From contig OU015566.1 of assembly GCA_907165135.1 (NCBI GenBank), positions 12,322,157 through 12,386,156 on the forward strand: a DNA stretch of 64,000 bases. Reading direction: 5' to 3'. The translations under genes and the position numbers were made by a program. The DNA comes from Oikopleura dioica (Eukaryota; Chordata; Appendicularia; Copelata; Oikopleuridae). Shown here piece by piece: positions 1-11,503 of this stretch; the stretch's first letter is position 1; each line of letters begins with the position of its first letter. Below the pieces are notes generated by a model. It did not search any database. It saw only the letters and a list, made by a program, of their open reading frames with translations, and was not told the origin of the DNA.

Positions 1-1103
1 GAAAGAATCTTAGCGGATTTGTCGCTCGATGCCGAGAGAACTCGCTGGAAATATCCTTGCCAAGGAATTCCTCCAAGCATAAGCATGATAATTGCATCAA
101 TCCAGCTGGCGATTTTCGGTTCTGGGATTGTTCCGATCCAGTCAGAAGTTCGATTTTCCCAGTGGCCAGCTACAGGCTCAGAGGTTAGAACAAAAGGCAT
201 CGCAGTGAAGAGTCCGATGGCAATGAAGATTAATTGGACAATATCTGTGTATGCTACCGCGTAGATGCCACCAGAGACAGTCTAACGGAATTATTACCAG
301 TATGGATAAGCATGAACTTACATAGAGTGTCCCCACAGCAGCGGAGATGATGATAGTAGGCGTTTCTGGAGTGTTCAAGATGACCGACAAAGTTGTTCCC
401 AGAGCGGCGAGAACAGCAGTACTCCAAAATAGATCTCCAAGTACTGCAGGGATAACTAGCAGGGCAGCAGGCAATCTTCCGTAAGCTTTCTTTCGTAAGA
501 TTTTTAGACAGAGGTTCTTTACGCGAATTATGTCACAAGAGTTCACACTTCCTCAAGACTCGAGAATTTCAACTTGAAACCAATTAGCGAGCACTTATCG
601 CTATTAAACCTTTCCTTCAAAGGATCAATCATCGTTGTAGCACCAGTCGCTCGTATCTGTTTCGCAAAAAACATGCCACCGATGGCCATGGAGAGTGTGT
701 ATCCAACTGCACTAGAAATCGCCTCAACTAAGATGATGCTATACGAAACTTACGCTTGGCACCACAGAAGGCCTTTTTGAAACACAACTTCGGCAGAACC
801 GTTTATGTAACCGCCGCAGACCCATGTAGCTGTCATTGTGAATACTCCAACAACCGTTGAAATATCCCTGAATATAATTAAACCTTTTCAAACGCTTGGC
901 TACGTTACCTGTCACCAACAATGTATCCATTGTCGCCTTTTCCTTTGTGACGATTCTTCCAGCCAGCCCAGACACCAACACCAGCAACAGCCAAGTAGAA
1001 AACTATCATGCATTTCGCCATTATTACGATAACAAAAATGAGATGACTTACTCAAAATGATTATAAGTCCAACAACATCTAAAGATCCGCCTTCACTCGT
1101 CAT
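1..1103 (-). CDS. SLC5A7: High-affinity choline transporter-like (SLC5 family), 5' part
   Basis: Sodium-coupled solute symporter of the plasma membrane; the closest family I recognise is the choline transporter CHT1. Spliced minus-strand exons give the CHT1 order: a first hydrophobic segment after [13 protein letters not shown], then IVGDRNVT..TWVGGGYINGS-type helix 2, a segment with [10 protein letters not shown], then [19 protein letters not shown] and [18 protein letters not shown], and finally a [25 protein letters not shown] stretch near the window edge. Several short introns separate these blocks. The ATG at 1103 gives a normal short N-terminus. The gene runs off the left edge, so the 3' half is missing. 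Substrate specificity is inferred from similarity only; another SLC5 member is possible. Confidence 0.8.
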
Positions 1104-1854
1104 AAGTAACTGTTGAAATGACTTCGAATGTTCAGTCTCTTAAATTTTTGTCTCTTTGATGTGGATTAAAAAAATAACTGCTATCAATTTTTATCAAAAT
1201 ATGAGGTTCTGGAAGGAGAAGTTCACTCCCGCCTTGAGTAACTTGTAGCAATGTAGATGGGAGCAATAGCGTAGTGCCCTCTATACTCTGTTACGCATAA
1301 GGCTTGTTCCATAAGCGATGCTGCAAATCAGATACAAATTTTCCTCGCTAGAAGCGCTAATCCGTCCCAATGTCAATTACATGAAAAAGCAAATTATTTT
1401 ATGAGCGAGAATCTCTGATATTTCGGAAGTATTTTCTCAAAATCAAAAAATAATATTTGATTCGATCACGAATGATGTTATCCATCATTTTTTTATTTCA
1501 AAAATATGGAAACTTTACCGTCCGAGTGTAAAGCAGTCTCTTACTCATAAATAAGAGACATGTATAAACGTAAAAGAAATTTTTTACCGTAGATAAAGTA
1601 TATTTTAGTTTGACAGGAAGAGGAAATTTTTTCTCCATTAGCCAAAACTGACCCTTATACCACATTGAAAAAATGTATTTGGGCCAAAATAACTGTTCAC
1701 AGGAAGGAATATATTTGTTGGTATATTATTTGCAAATATTAAAAAAATCGAACAATTCGATAGGATATTCCAAAATCATGTACCTCCTCCCTTATTTTAG
1801 TCATAACGTTGAAAACGATTCTATTTGAGCAAATTTATTCATCAAATTTCGAAT
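1104..1854. other. Intergenic, no gene seen
   Basis: AT-rich stretch between the SLC5-like start and the next small gene. Only short open frames and homopolymer runs are present. It probably holds the promoter of the SLC5-like gene. Confidence 0.5.
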
Positions 1855-2261
1855 TTATAAAAGTTTGGTGGTTTTCTTCGTCGGCCAAATCACTCCAACT
1901 CCAACTGGGCCTCCAACAAGGCCTCCAACGACAGAAGGGCGCTTGTTGTTCACTGTTCTGCTTTGATGATCCTGATCATCGTCTTCAAGACTTTCGTATC
2001 GCTTCTGTTTAAAAGTTTTTACAAAATCAAAAAATGTCATCTCTGAATTAAAAAAACGTGTCTACTGGTTGTTGCTGCAACGTGAAAGGTACCAGAAAGA
2101 GGAGGGGCCTGAAGAAGCACGAGTGTTCTATCCCCTCGGGCGGCAGTTGATGAAAGTATTTCGGAAGAATTGAGAGTCTCGTGTGTCTCAAAAATGTTGA
2201 TCAGCATTTCAGGCAACGCTGAAAGTTTCAGCATGAAATACAATTTGAAATTTCTTATCAT
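1855..2261 (-). CDS. Small hypothetical protein, two exons
   Basis: Family not recognised. Two open segments on the minus strand join in frame if a 50-bp intron is removed (about 2038-2087, starting GTACC and ending in a pyrimidine-rich TTTTTTTAATTCAG acceptor). The product would be about 119 residues: an N-terminal part with several hydrophobic residues, a charged middle with the acidic run SLEDDDQDHQ, and a Gly/Val-rich segment GGLVGGPVGVGVIW before a basic tail. It may be a fragment of a longer gene or a chance pairing of ORFs. Confidence 0.3.
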
Positions 2262-2408
2262 AATTTTATTTATGATCTCGGCATTTTCTAATTCATTTGT
2301 CAGCTAAATTTTTCGTCATTTTCACCACAATTTATGCGGAAAAAAACATATGCGCTGACTTTTCAAATGCATTATGCTTTTGTTGAAAGGTCACGCCGCA
2401 AACGATGC

Positions 2409-2415
2409 TATAAAA
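2409..2415 (+). promoter_or_regulatory. TATA-box candidate for the ZP gene
   Basis: TATAAAA about 118 bp upstream of the preferred ATG at 2533. The spacing suits a transcription start near 2440. Confidence 0.35.
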
Positions 2416-2532
2416 TGAAATCTTATCATTTTGGAAGGTGACTCTGAGATACTCAACCGCCAACCGTCCACGAAAGGTTTGAAAGCTTTGCGAGATAATT
2501 ATTTGAGAAATTGTGAATGTAGGAGTCGGGGA

Positions 2533-5127
2533 ATGAAATTGTTCCCGTCCCTTTCAATCCTGCACCTAGCAGCGGCGGGGTCAGACTTCCACGTCGAGGG
2601 TTGTCTCTCCGTTGCCGTGCCATGGGGCGGGCTCCTTGCTGATTTGGACAACCAATGTACTGCGCTCGGTGACGCCATTTCGGCCCAGTATCCGGACATG
2701 GAGTTTCGAGCGAACACGTGCTTCTCGACTTGCTCAGCCCAAAACGAAATCGGAGGGTCGCCGGAAATTGCTTATTCTGCTGGCCAGTTGAACCCAACAA
2801 CTGCGGCCTTTGGTTGCTACGATGTTTGCGTAGAGGCTTGGAACATCAACGAAGACGCTGTTGGTAGCGATGATGAGGCTGATGTCCTTGAGTATATCGA
2901 GGTGAGAAATACTCATGTTCAAAATTCGCATCAAACTCTAGAACGGAATCGGCCTTCCATACGGTGGCTTTGCCAAATTCATAAACGTCATCAACTTCAA
3001 CGAATTTGAAGGCTCTGGATCTGGTGACGAGGTCAGCACAACAACTGGTCCAACAACAACCACGACGTCTGGAACCGGTACGACCACAACTGACTTCACC
3101 ACCACCACGACAGTCAACCCCTTCGAGGGCTACAGCGAGTACAGAACATGTGTCACCATGTATTTGCCCATTCTCTGGCTCTTCGGGTCGATTTTCGGAA
3201 ATGTGAATGAGCTCTGCTTCAGTTTTACTGGACAGATCTGTCAGTCGTTCCATGCTGTCGGAGCTAAATGCTGGGAGACTGCATGCGCTGGAACCTGCAG
3301 TGGTAATGGTGTCCAAGACGGTGTCAACGACTTCCTCGATAACGATGCTGCCGCTCAGGAGGACAGCCAACAAAGTAGCCAGGCTTTCGACAGCAATGGC
3401 CGCCTGAAGCCAGATGCACCCCCAAACAAACCAGGTTGTTTTGATTACTGCTGGACTGTTCATGCTACAGATGACCAGATTGCAACAGTTATCAACCAAT
3501 GGTCCTCCAGCAGTCGCGGCTTTGCTGAGAAAGTCAGTCAGCAGCGATTCATCGTCGATCGACAGAAAACCTTCGAGGTCATCGCTGACTTCGCCCTTCT
3601 TGATGCTATCGTTGAAGAGGGTGAATACACTGGTGGTATGCAACAGCTTGTTGATGACACTGTTGATGCTGGTTTCGTCTGTGATGCTGATTGCGACGAG
3701 AACAACATTGTGGATACCGCTTCTTCAACCATGTGGGGCAAAGCTGACAACAGTGCCCTTTCAGGTATCGACTGTCAGGACGGCAACAACGGCGGCTGTT
3801 CCCATCTTTGCACCGGTGAAGGTGTTGACGGAGTCTGCAGTTGCCCTAATGCTTGTTGGGATCTTGTCGGAAAAGAGTGCCAGATTCCCTCTGACAAAGT
3901 ACTCCTTAAGTGTGAGCCCGATCGTATGGTCGCTTACATCGCCAAGTGCATTGTTGAAGACCTTGATGAGGGAGTCACAACTGGCGATTATCATCTCAGC
4001 GATAGCCAATGCAACCCTGTTACTGGCTACGTCAACGCTACTGAGCCTTGCCCAGCAGAGATCGACTCTATGACTACTGGATGCATGTCTTTCAACACCC
4101 GTCTTGATGAGTGCTCAACCGGTGTCACTGCTGATTACACAGCCAACATCATGACCTTTTCTCAGACCCTCCAGTCTGCAACAACCGGAAACGCAGTCAC
4201 TGCTTCAAGCGGAGCTCTTTTCTTCATGAGCATTGCTCCAAAAATCACTGTTGACTTCACCTGTGAGTACAACACTGACTACGAGACTCATGTTGGATCT
4301 GCTCTCGTAAATCCAGATTCTGTTGATAACTCACTCACCAGCACCGGTAACTTCGTCTTCCAGTTGAACACTCTCGATCCCGTGTACACACGAAGCGGAG
4401 CCATCACTAGCTGGGCCATGCATGATGCTGTCGCCGATCCTTACAATGTCGGTTCTACTCTTTACTACAAGGTCTGCCAAGCCATGCCTCTCGACAACAT
4501 TTACTTCTCTGTTCCCGACTGCACAGTCACCAACGCCAACAAGACTGAGTCCTACGGCATCATGGTGAACCATCAGACCGACGAATTCGTCAAGTTCCAA
4601 CGAGTTGGACGGGATTTCAATGGTACTTTTGCCGAGTGGGGCAATGCTGCGGATCTTGTACCTATGCCAGCTGGTTCGTGGTACAGCCCATCAAACGAGC
4701 TCTCGAACGACTGTCTCTACTTCAGGTTAGAATTTGTTATATTCTGTATAGTTATCATCTCTATCTCTAGTTACACCGTTTTCGAGTTCGTTGGTGACGA
4801 TAACGACGGAGACCTCCGACTCACCTGCGACGTCCACGCTTGCAACTACGATGAAGATCAGCCCAACGACATCTCATCTTGCGTGAGCGAGGATCTTCTC
4901 GCCCGACGAAAGCGATCTACCGACGATCAAATTCAGCAATACTGGCGAGTGGCGGTTGATATCCCCCTTCGTCATCTTGACGTTTAAACAAAAACAAATA
5001 CTGTTTGTTTGAGTTTCCTCAGACATTCGAATTCGACAATTCTGCTTTGACAATTGACCATGCTCCTGCTGAACTGGGCCAAAGTACCGCCGTGGGACAA
5101 CGCGCAAAAGGCCGACCGATACTTTGA
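2533..5127 (+). CDS. Secreted ZP-domain protein with EGF-like module
   Basis: Predicted extracellular matrix or envelope protein of about 811 residues. I start at 2533 because the residues that follow (MKLFPSLSILHLAAAG) form a signal peptide. Order: a Cys-rich module, a Thr-rich mucin-like linker (about 3035-3115), a second Cys-rich module with the similar GCYDVC/GCFDYC signature, an EGF-like unit (DCQDGNNGGCSHLC), then a zona pellucida domain starting at LLKCEPDRMV and ending before the furin-type site LLARRKRS. Introns are 2902-2941 (40 bp), 4726-4770 (45 bp) and a last one near 4949-5022. After that last intron the frame continues TFEFDNSALTIDH and stops at 5127; without it the ORF stops at 4987. 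All four exons sum to a whole number of codons. ZP domains polymerise into filaments; here the role (egg coat, house or epithelium) is unknown. Confidence 0.8.
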
Positions 5128-5190
5128 CCCAGTCAGCTATTTCTTCACCAAAAACGCTCTCATTTTCATATTTTTTACCTCAGCTGTGGT

Positions 5191-5230
5191 ATAAATTGAT
5201 AATATAGTATCAGAGTCATTATCAATTTAT
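5191..5230. repeat. Perfect 13-bp inverted repeat
   Basis: ATAAATTGATAAT at 5191-5203 is mirrored by ATTATCAATTTAT at 5218-5230 with a 14-nt loop. It lies just 3' of the ZP gene, between convergent genes, and could be a transcript-end hairpin or a relic of a small transposon. Confidence 0.5.
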
Positions 5231-5416
5231 GCCGCGCGAGGGCGCTGCTTATTTCCCTACCTTTTCACTTTTATTCGTTTTTACCATCTGAATCTGTTTT
5301 TGCTTTCCATTTTCTCAGTTAACGAAAAAGAGAAGAAACTGTTGCGGTTTAGTTTCTTCTGTTTACAACAAATGCGAAAATAAATCAAAAACTTTTCAAA
5401 CACCATGTAATCGTTG

Positions 5417-6371
5417 TTAATCATTCTTTGTAGCAGCTGTGTAGTAAGGCTCAAATACTGAATTACGAGGCATCTGACCGGTTTGACCCATTGTTTCCAG
5501 CATGTTTCGATACTTGTCTTCCTCATCTTGCTCGATTTTCTCCCGATGGTACCTTAGATCTTCAAAACCTCTTCTTTTGTACACTGCATATGCAAGACAC
5601 ATGTCTAGAAGTCATTAAGATGTTTTTATAGGAGTTATTCTTTACCAACGAAAGCGATGCAAAAAGCCGCATAAGTGCATCCTCCAAGCTCAAATCGAAT
5701 TTGGTCAAGATCAATTTTGAGCTGATTTCCAGGCATGAAATCGCTACTCCAGAGCTCTTCTGACTTGAACTTCTTTACGATCATGCTTGTGTATAAACTT
5801 GCAGTTGTTAGCTCAAGAACGCCAGCGGAAAAGGTCAGCAAGGCGGCGAGTTTCATGAGCCGAGTTTTTGTCTCCGGTGTCTTCAAAGAGTATGAAGCAA
5901 ACTTTTTTCTACTTGGTAGAACTTACCCTAAAAAAGCACTTTGTACATTCCATTCCGAAGAGCAGAATGATCAGCGCAGCTCCCAGGAAAATCTGGCTTA
6001 TTATAGCAAAAGCTTGCATCACAATTGTGACTGGAGTTTTTAAGAAGAGAGGTCTGAGGCCATTATCACATTGGAATTGACCAGGCATATATTGAGCACA
6101 CTGCGCAAAAAGTCCCTTGAAGAAGAAAATGGCTCCAAGAGCAGGGGATGAAACAGCTGAGTTCATAAGCGCCCAGAGTGGCCATACAAGAAGAATGACT
6201 TTTTTAAAGTTAGCCTTGGAAGAATGAAAGATGCAACTTACATTGAGTTGTGAAGGCAAAAAGGACGCAACAAAATAAAACAATCTGCAATTGATCAAAA
6301 GGTGGTAATTGGTAAACTGTGGAAGCTGAATTAAATGTTCTTCTCTCCATCATTTTGTTATTTGAAATATT
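5417..6371 (-). CDS. Claudin-like four-transmembrane protein
   Basis: Tetraspan protein of the PMP22/EMP/claudin family, which forms or regulates tight junctions at the lateral plasma membrane. Spliced exons show the first extracellular loop signature W...GLF-x2-C-x8-C (PLWALM, then KGLFAQCAQYMPGQFQC) followed by the second helix and ECTKC, then helix 3 with SAGVLELTTASLY, a second loop, helix 4 (GCTYAAFCIAFV) and a charged tail ending YYTAATKND. Introns are about 43-46 bp. Phe replaces the usual Trp of GLW. The start is uncertain: 6371 begins MMERRTFNS, and 6413 or 6434 are in-frame alternatives. The neighbour upstream on the same strand ends at 6560. Confidence 0.7.
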
Positions 6372-6559
6372 GAAAATTCTCACTCCTGCTAGTCTTTTAT
6401 TGCTTTGCGCCATTATAAAAAGCCAAAAGTACACATTCGATATTTTTATTGGAATGAGAATTTCCGTCGAAAATTTTCGATTATTTATGAAAACAAATAT
6501 ATTATCAGAAAAAAAATTTGAATATGGCAGTTATGAATACATGAAATATAAGTTGAAAG

Positions 6560-8490
6560 TTATAAAAAGAAATTAACGCGGTGGTGTTTGTCCATGTTTC
6601 CATATCGAAAGCTTTCAGTAAGGAAATCTAGGTCCATTGTTCCCTCATCGTAAAGACGCCCTTATAAAAATATGTTCATAAGAAGTGAGGAAAGGCTTAC
6701 TTAATTTGATAATCGGTGCAGTTTGCTCCGTTGTCATTCCATTAGCTGTGTGCGTCTCTGTTGTTCGCTCAACTTCCTTTTCAATATCAGCAATAGTAAG
6801 GAGTCTGCCACAATTTGGCCCTGTATCCCACTTGTAGCAAAGCTGAACATAGCCATCGTGCCAGAATTCTATGTGAAGTCCTTCTAAACTTGAGTCTTAG
6901 ATAGAGGAATAAAGGGTACTCAACCATCAGGATGATCACTGGTATCTTTGCAGTTGTCCACCCAGCAGAGCATTTCTGGTTCTCCGTCTTTTATTCTGGC
7001 AAGGAAGCTGTGTCTTTCAGCGTGCGGCAAATCGTCGGCATCATCTTTTCCAATGTAGCAATACATCGTATCTTTATAGTAACCAAAGGCTTGAATGTCG
7101 GTCCAACCATGGCCGAATCTGTAACTTTCAACCTTTCTTTCATCGAGGCGAATGTGATAGATAAGAGTCCGAAAAAGGTCCGGATTGCAATCTATCCCTG
7201 CCCAGTTGTAGCTATCAAGAAAGGCCATTCGCGAGAAGATTTCAAATTTCGTTCCTTCATCCTCTACCTCGTCCAAGATGACTATTTGGCTCCACTGCTC
7301 TTTGATGCCTTCGGGAGAAATATGCCAGACTTCGATTTTGACTTTGTCGGCACGGTCTGTTGGGAAAACGACCGGCAGAAAATGATTCTTGGAAAAGAAA
7401 CGATCTTGGATTAGCTTGGGTCTGTAACGCTTGTCGTACTCGTGGCATCCGTAGCAGAGTCCACCAACGATTTCTGCTGTCCGTGGATCAACGATGTCTT
7501 CTCTGATATTTTCCATGTTGTAGATTTGCACTTGTTTCAACTGATGCATCCGCGACCGTATGGTTACCACATATGGCTCGTAAAGATAGAATTCTGGATG
7601 ATAGACTTGGTAGTCGTACTCGGCGGTGAAGACTTGGTTCAACATGACAGTCACTTTTGAAAAGCTTTCGATTCGAAATCCGAGTGTATGATTTATATTC
7701 AGAGTAAAAGCGTTCCTGCGTTTGGCCGAATGATTTTGTAAACATAGAAGGTGATAGTAGTTTGTGCTAAAGGCCCTCTTGATGCTTTCGTTCTGTCTTT
7801 CTTTGGGAGGCTTCGATCGTGTGAGCCAAGAATTCGAGCATCTGACACAATCTAAAGACAATTAGAGGAAGAAGAAACTGGAGAAACTTACATAATCATT
7901 CCCAAGAAATATCTCAGGGAAGGAAATACTCGCGCAAGTTCGGAAAGAAGCTTTTGGTTGAATGTATCCTTCGCAAAGAGCCTTGTGGGTTTTGATGATG
8001 CTGACTATCCCGGAAACATTTGGTTTCTTTGATAAAATAACGCTAACAGAGAATAAGAAGATGAAAACTTTACCTTTTTGTACTTAATTTCAAAGTCTCG
8101 TCTCACAAAGGCGATGTTTCTATCAACAGTTCGCTCCATCTTGTTCAGAAGTTCAGCACATCTTGTATCTGAGATAATGCCGTCGTATGGCCCCGCTCCT
8201 GGTGGGCAAAGGATGTATTCAAGGTTCAAAAAATCGTTGTATTCAAGCTGTGCTAGGATCTTCGCACCGATAAGATGACCCATCGGGTGATTCTTTATGC
8301 CTTCTAAAGTGGATATTTGCTTGTCTCTTGCTGATGACGACTGCATTTTTGCAGCTTTTCTGCTGCCAAGACTTTCAGATTCGCTGAAAACATCATCCCT
8401 TGCGACAGTTCTAGAGAAATCATGTTCTATTTTGAAAACATTCTTTACGATTGATGCTCGACTCCGACCATTATCTATCATTGATTTCAT
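6560..8490 (-). CDS. Uncharacterised multi-exon protein
   Basis: Family not recognised. The first exon (8490 to about 8076) encodes MKSMIDNGRSRASIVKN through CPPGAGPYDGIISDTRC and ends at FEIKYKK. A 31-nt GT-AG intron restores a frame reading SQHHQNPQGLFAKDTFNQK and ARVFPSLRYFLGMI. After another intron comes LCQMLEFLAHTIEASQRKT, then a jump, probably through a non-GT intron, into the long block from about 7700 to 6930 (FRIESFSKVTVMLNQVF, GGLCYGCHEYDKRYRP, RFGHGWTDIQAFGYYKD). Two further exons carry LEGLHIEFWHDGYVQLCYKW and end at RRLYDEG..HHRVNFFL, stop at 6560-6562. No signal peptide or membrane segment is evident. The open frame is long and codon-like, so the gene is real, but its role is unknown. 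Confidence 0.6.
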
Positions 8491-8744
8491 GCAATAAAAA
8501 ATGAGTCATAAATTCTGCTGAAAGGCAGAGAACAGCTCCGTCGATCCCCTGAGTCCACCAATCGGCTCCTTTTATCTCCGTGAAAATCAAGAAAGAGAAC
8601 GCTTATTCAGCTTTCCCTCTCTCACTTTTCTATATTTACCGAGGCGGACGAGTGAGCACACTTTTGCGCTTCCCTCGCAGTTCAGCAAATCACTGATCAC
8701 ACTTGTTTAATTTTTCTTAATCGAGAGAAGCAAACTTCAAGAAA

Positions 8745-9931
8745 ATGGGACTTTATCCGACACTCGAAGATATGACTGTAGCAAATGCTATGAACGCTCA
8801 ACAAGCACAACAACAACAACGTCAACAAAATATGATCCAAAGCCGTAAGCAACTTTGAATTCTAATCGATATAAAAAATAAGTGTCAAAATGAATTTTTT
8901 TTCCGAAATGTATTTTCAGACTCTAGTGCTCCTTATCCAACACTGACGCCAGGTTCACGCCCTGATGATCCTCCAAACTACTGGAACCAGCAATCGCAAA
9001 CATCTCAAGCTCTTCAACCTGTTCAGCCATCTTCCATGGCCGTGGCAAACTACTCAAGCGCCCCTGTTTCAGGCGAGATGGTCGGAATTAAGAGAGCTGA
9101 GATCAAAGATGGCCTCCGAATGGTGCACATCTGTGTTGATCCTGATTCTAACAAGTTTGGACTCAAGTTGAAATGCATCGACGCTGGAGTCTTTGTCAGG
9201 AAATGTTCCTAGAAGATCCCGTGAAATTTTCCCTTTTGAATTCATTTTTGGAACACTAGATAGCTTGGTTGCAAAAGAATCACCGGCTGCACTCGTAGGA
9301 ATTCGCTTTGGCGATCAAATCGTGCAAATCGATGGCGAAAACCTAGCTGGCAAGTCCTCAGACAAGGCGCTGAAGCTGCTCAAGAAGGCGAATCCCCAGA
9401 GATGTGAGGTAACAATAACTTTGAATGACACGCTCGTTAAATTGATCTTGTGCGTCAATCATTCTGAGTGTACGAAATTGTTATGAAAGCCTCTCACAAT
9501 CACTTAAAGCTTGTTCTTCGCGACAGGCCATTGTCCTCCACGATTACGATGCAGAAGGATAGTCAAGGGCATGTTGGCTTCAAATTCAGTAATGGGCGTA
9601 TTTCTCACCTCGTGCAAGGTAAATACGCGCTTACGCGTTTTCCCTTACAGTGTTTGTCTATAGACTCATCTGCTGCAAGAAATGGTTTGCTCATTGATCG
9701 TCAAATTTGTGAGGTTAACGGTCAAAATGTCGTTGGAATGAAGGTACCAGAAAGCCTCTTCTGAAATTCTTATGAAAAAACCTTTAGGACAAACTTATTT
9801 TGGAAATCCTTGCTGGCTGTGGACGAACCGTAACATTGACGACTATGCCAAAAGACGAGTTCGAGCATTTGTCGAAGAATGTAAGCAGAAGCATGTTCAA
9901 ATCTATGGATCATTCTATTCCTGATGTTTGA
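8745..9931 (+). CDS. SDCBP: Syntenin (tandem PDZ adaptor)
   Basis: Cytosolic scaffold that binds syndecan tails, PIP2 and ALIX and drives exosome and endosome traffic. About 285 residues over six exons: 8745-8844, 8920-9199, 9264-9408, 9510-9618, 9664-9743 and 9788-9931, which sum to a whole number of codons. The N-terminus starts MGLYPTLEDMTV, with an ALIX-type LYPxL motif and a second YPTLTPG. PDZ1 contains FGLKLKCIDAGVFV and SPAALVGIRFGDQIVQIDGE; PDZ2 contains RDRPLSSTITMQKDSQGHVG and DSSAARNGLLIDRQICEVNG; the tail ends SMDHSIPDV, very close to the vertebrate end. The second intron begins GA rather than GT. The length is near the vertebrate protein (about 298). Confidence 0.95.
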
Positions 9932-10007
9932 TAAAAGAGCTTCTGTCTTCTTCGCGCCTGTATAAAGTTCCTATGACCGTTAAATATCCCTTTGAGAAAA
10001 AAAGTCC

Positions 10008-10013
10008 AATAAA
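10008..10013 (+). promoter_or_regulatory. Polyadenylation signal of syntenin
   Basis: AATAAA 77 bp after the syntenin stop codon, followed by T-rich DNA. Confidence 0.6.
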
Positions 10014-10606
10014 GCGTCTTCTATTGATTGTTTCTGTCATATTTGATTATCTGCTATTGATACTGGTAATAAATGCAGTGATATAATCATAAGAGCTGTC
10101 TTGCCAACATCATTTTGAACTTATTATTTATGAATTGCAATATCTATGGACCGCCAAGAGCGAAATAGAATGGTATTGATTGACCTGGCAAGGTAAACGC
10201 AGTGCATAGAATTCTTTCAAAAAGTCAAATTGTCAACAGAGGAAATCTGATTTATTCAGACGTCTGACGCAATATTCCAGATTGACAGCACTATCTCCAT
10301 GTTTAACCCATGGTCAGTCATTTCTTTTTCCTTAGTAATCAAGGGCAAAGAGGCTCTGACGGAGCCGCTCCGTTGACCAAGAGTGCCTTTGGAGAATATT
10401 CTAAATTATACTAGTATCTAATGCAAGGCCAAGCAAGTTAGCGTAAATTTCAGTCCAGTTATTACCGAGTTCAATGAACTAAAGAAAAGAAGAATCTGGA
10501 GGTAAGACAGTGCGCACCGTCACAGTCATGCCTGCATTAATTATTATTACGAGATCCAACACTCAAAAGGCCAACAATATCGAAGTTGCTGGTCAGATCG
10601 TCGGTC
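10014..10606. other. Intergenic, no clear gene
   Basis: AT-rich DNA between the syntenin poly(A) signal and the candidate peptide gene. A short plus-strand open frame from 10510 shows no recognisable feature. It may hold the promoter and 5' UTR of the next gene. Confidence 0.4.
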
Positions 10607-10963
10607 ATGAATTTAAGCTTTTTTCAACGGGTTATCATAGTTGTTGGTTTTGTTGGAGGAGTCAGAGGGATGAGTTACAATCAGGCTTGGAATGGGGCCT
10701 TTCAGGAAGGTTTAATGAACAATTTTTCTAGGGGAAAAAGTACTGTTTAGTAAGCCAGAAAAGTTGAAAAATGCGGGGCAACAGGTGAGCTTGGTTTAAC
10801 TCATTAAAGGGAACAATATTTCAATTTAACTTTCTAATAGGAAAGTGAGGCGAATGCAAATCTAGTCTCTATCTTCGCATCCAAAGATGGGATGAAACGT
10901 TTAGCTGCGGACAAGAGGCGAAACAAATTCCTGCGAATGTACCAAAAACATGCTTTCGCCTGA
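10607..10963 (+). CDS. Candidate small secreted peptide precursor
   Basis: Family not recognised. Three exons (10607-10673, 10732-10784, 10841-10963) with GT-AG introns of 58 and 56 bp give an 80-residue product. The first exon encodes MNLSFFQRVIIVVGFVGGVR, a good signal peptide. The remainder is hydrophilic, has no Cys, and contains basic cleavage-type sites (KR and KRR) around LVSIFASKDGM and NKFLRMYQKHAFA. Strong acceptors (TTTTTCTAG, TTTCTAATAG) support exons 2 and 3. If the first intron is not used, exon 1 reads on to a 47-residue ORF stopping at 10750. A peptide hormone or neuropeptide precursor is a guess from layout only. Confidence 0.4.
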
Positions 10964-11503
10964 ACCTTCTTTCTGCGAATAAACTCGAATTGAACTCTAA
11001 CTCTCGTCGTGTGGTAGACCAAGAATTGAAACTGTGTGCATAGCTGGCGTCGGTGTAAAATAAAATTTCCGACTGCCAACCATTCAGACAGTTCTTATTC
11101 TTGATCTCAAATCGTGTCTGTGTCTGGGTGACTGTCTGTTTTGTTCCTTGCTCCCCAGAAGGGATGAAAGGAATGATACTGAATCTGTCGAGCTTGCAAT
11201 AAGCGAGGACTGTCGTTGGCGCCGAAACTGCGCCGGGTGGTGGCGCCACTCATTGGAACGTGTCCAGCGCATAGACAAAAGAGAATCGATAGAGGAACAG
11301 ATGCCACCTACGAATCGATTGGCAGCTGCTCCAAATCGTTTTTTGCAAAAATATCGATATATTAAAATATAATTTTCAAGTATTCGTTCAAGTATAAAAA
11401 TAAATGTGTTTGTGTTCAATATTATGGCATGGTGATAGTAAAGTCGCATCATCGAAATTTGGGCAAGTGAAATCATAATTTCGCAACTGCGGATAATCTA
11501 GCT
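10964..11503. other. Intergenic, no gene seen
   Basis: Between the convergent peptide gene and LRRC56. Open frames on both strands here look like chance; none has a recognisable domain or good splice context. Confidence 0.4.

Noticed and set aside
4874..5107. Minus-strand ORF over the ZP gene end
   Set aside because: It is the shadow of the last ZP exons; the plus frame carries the furin site and a good acceptor.
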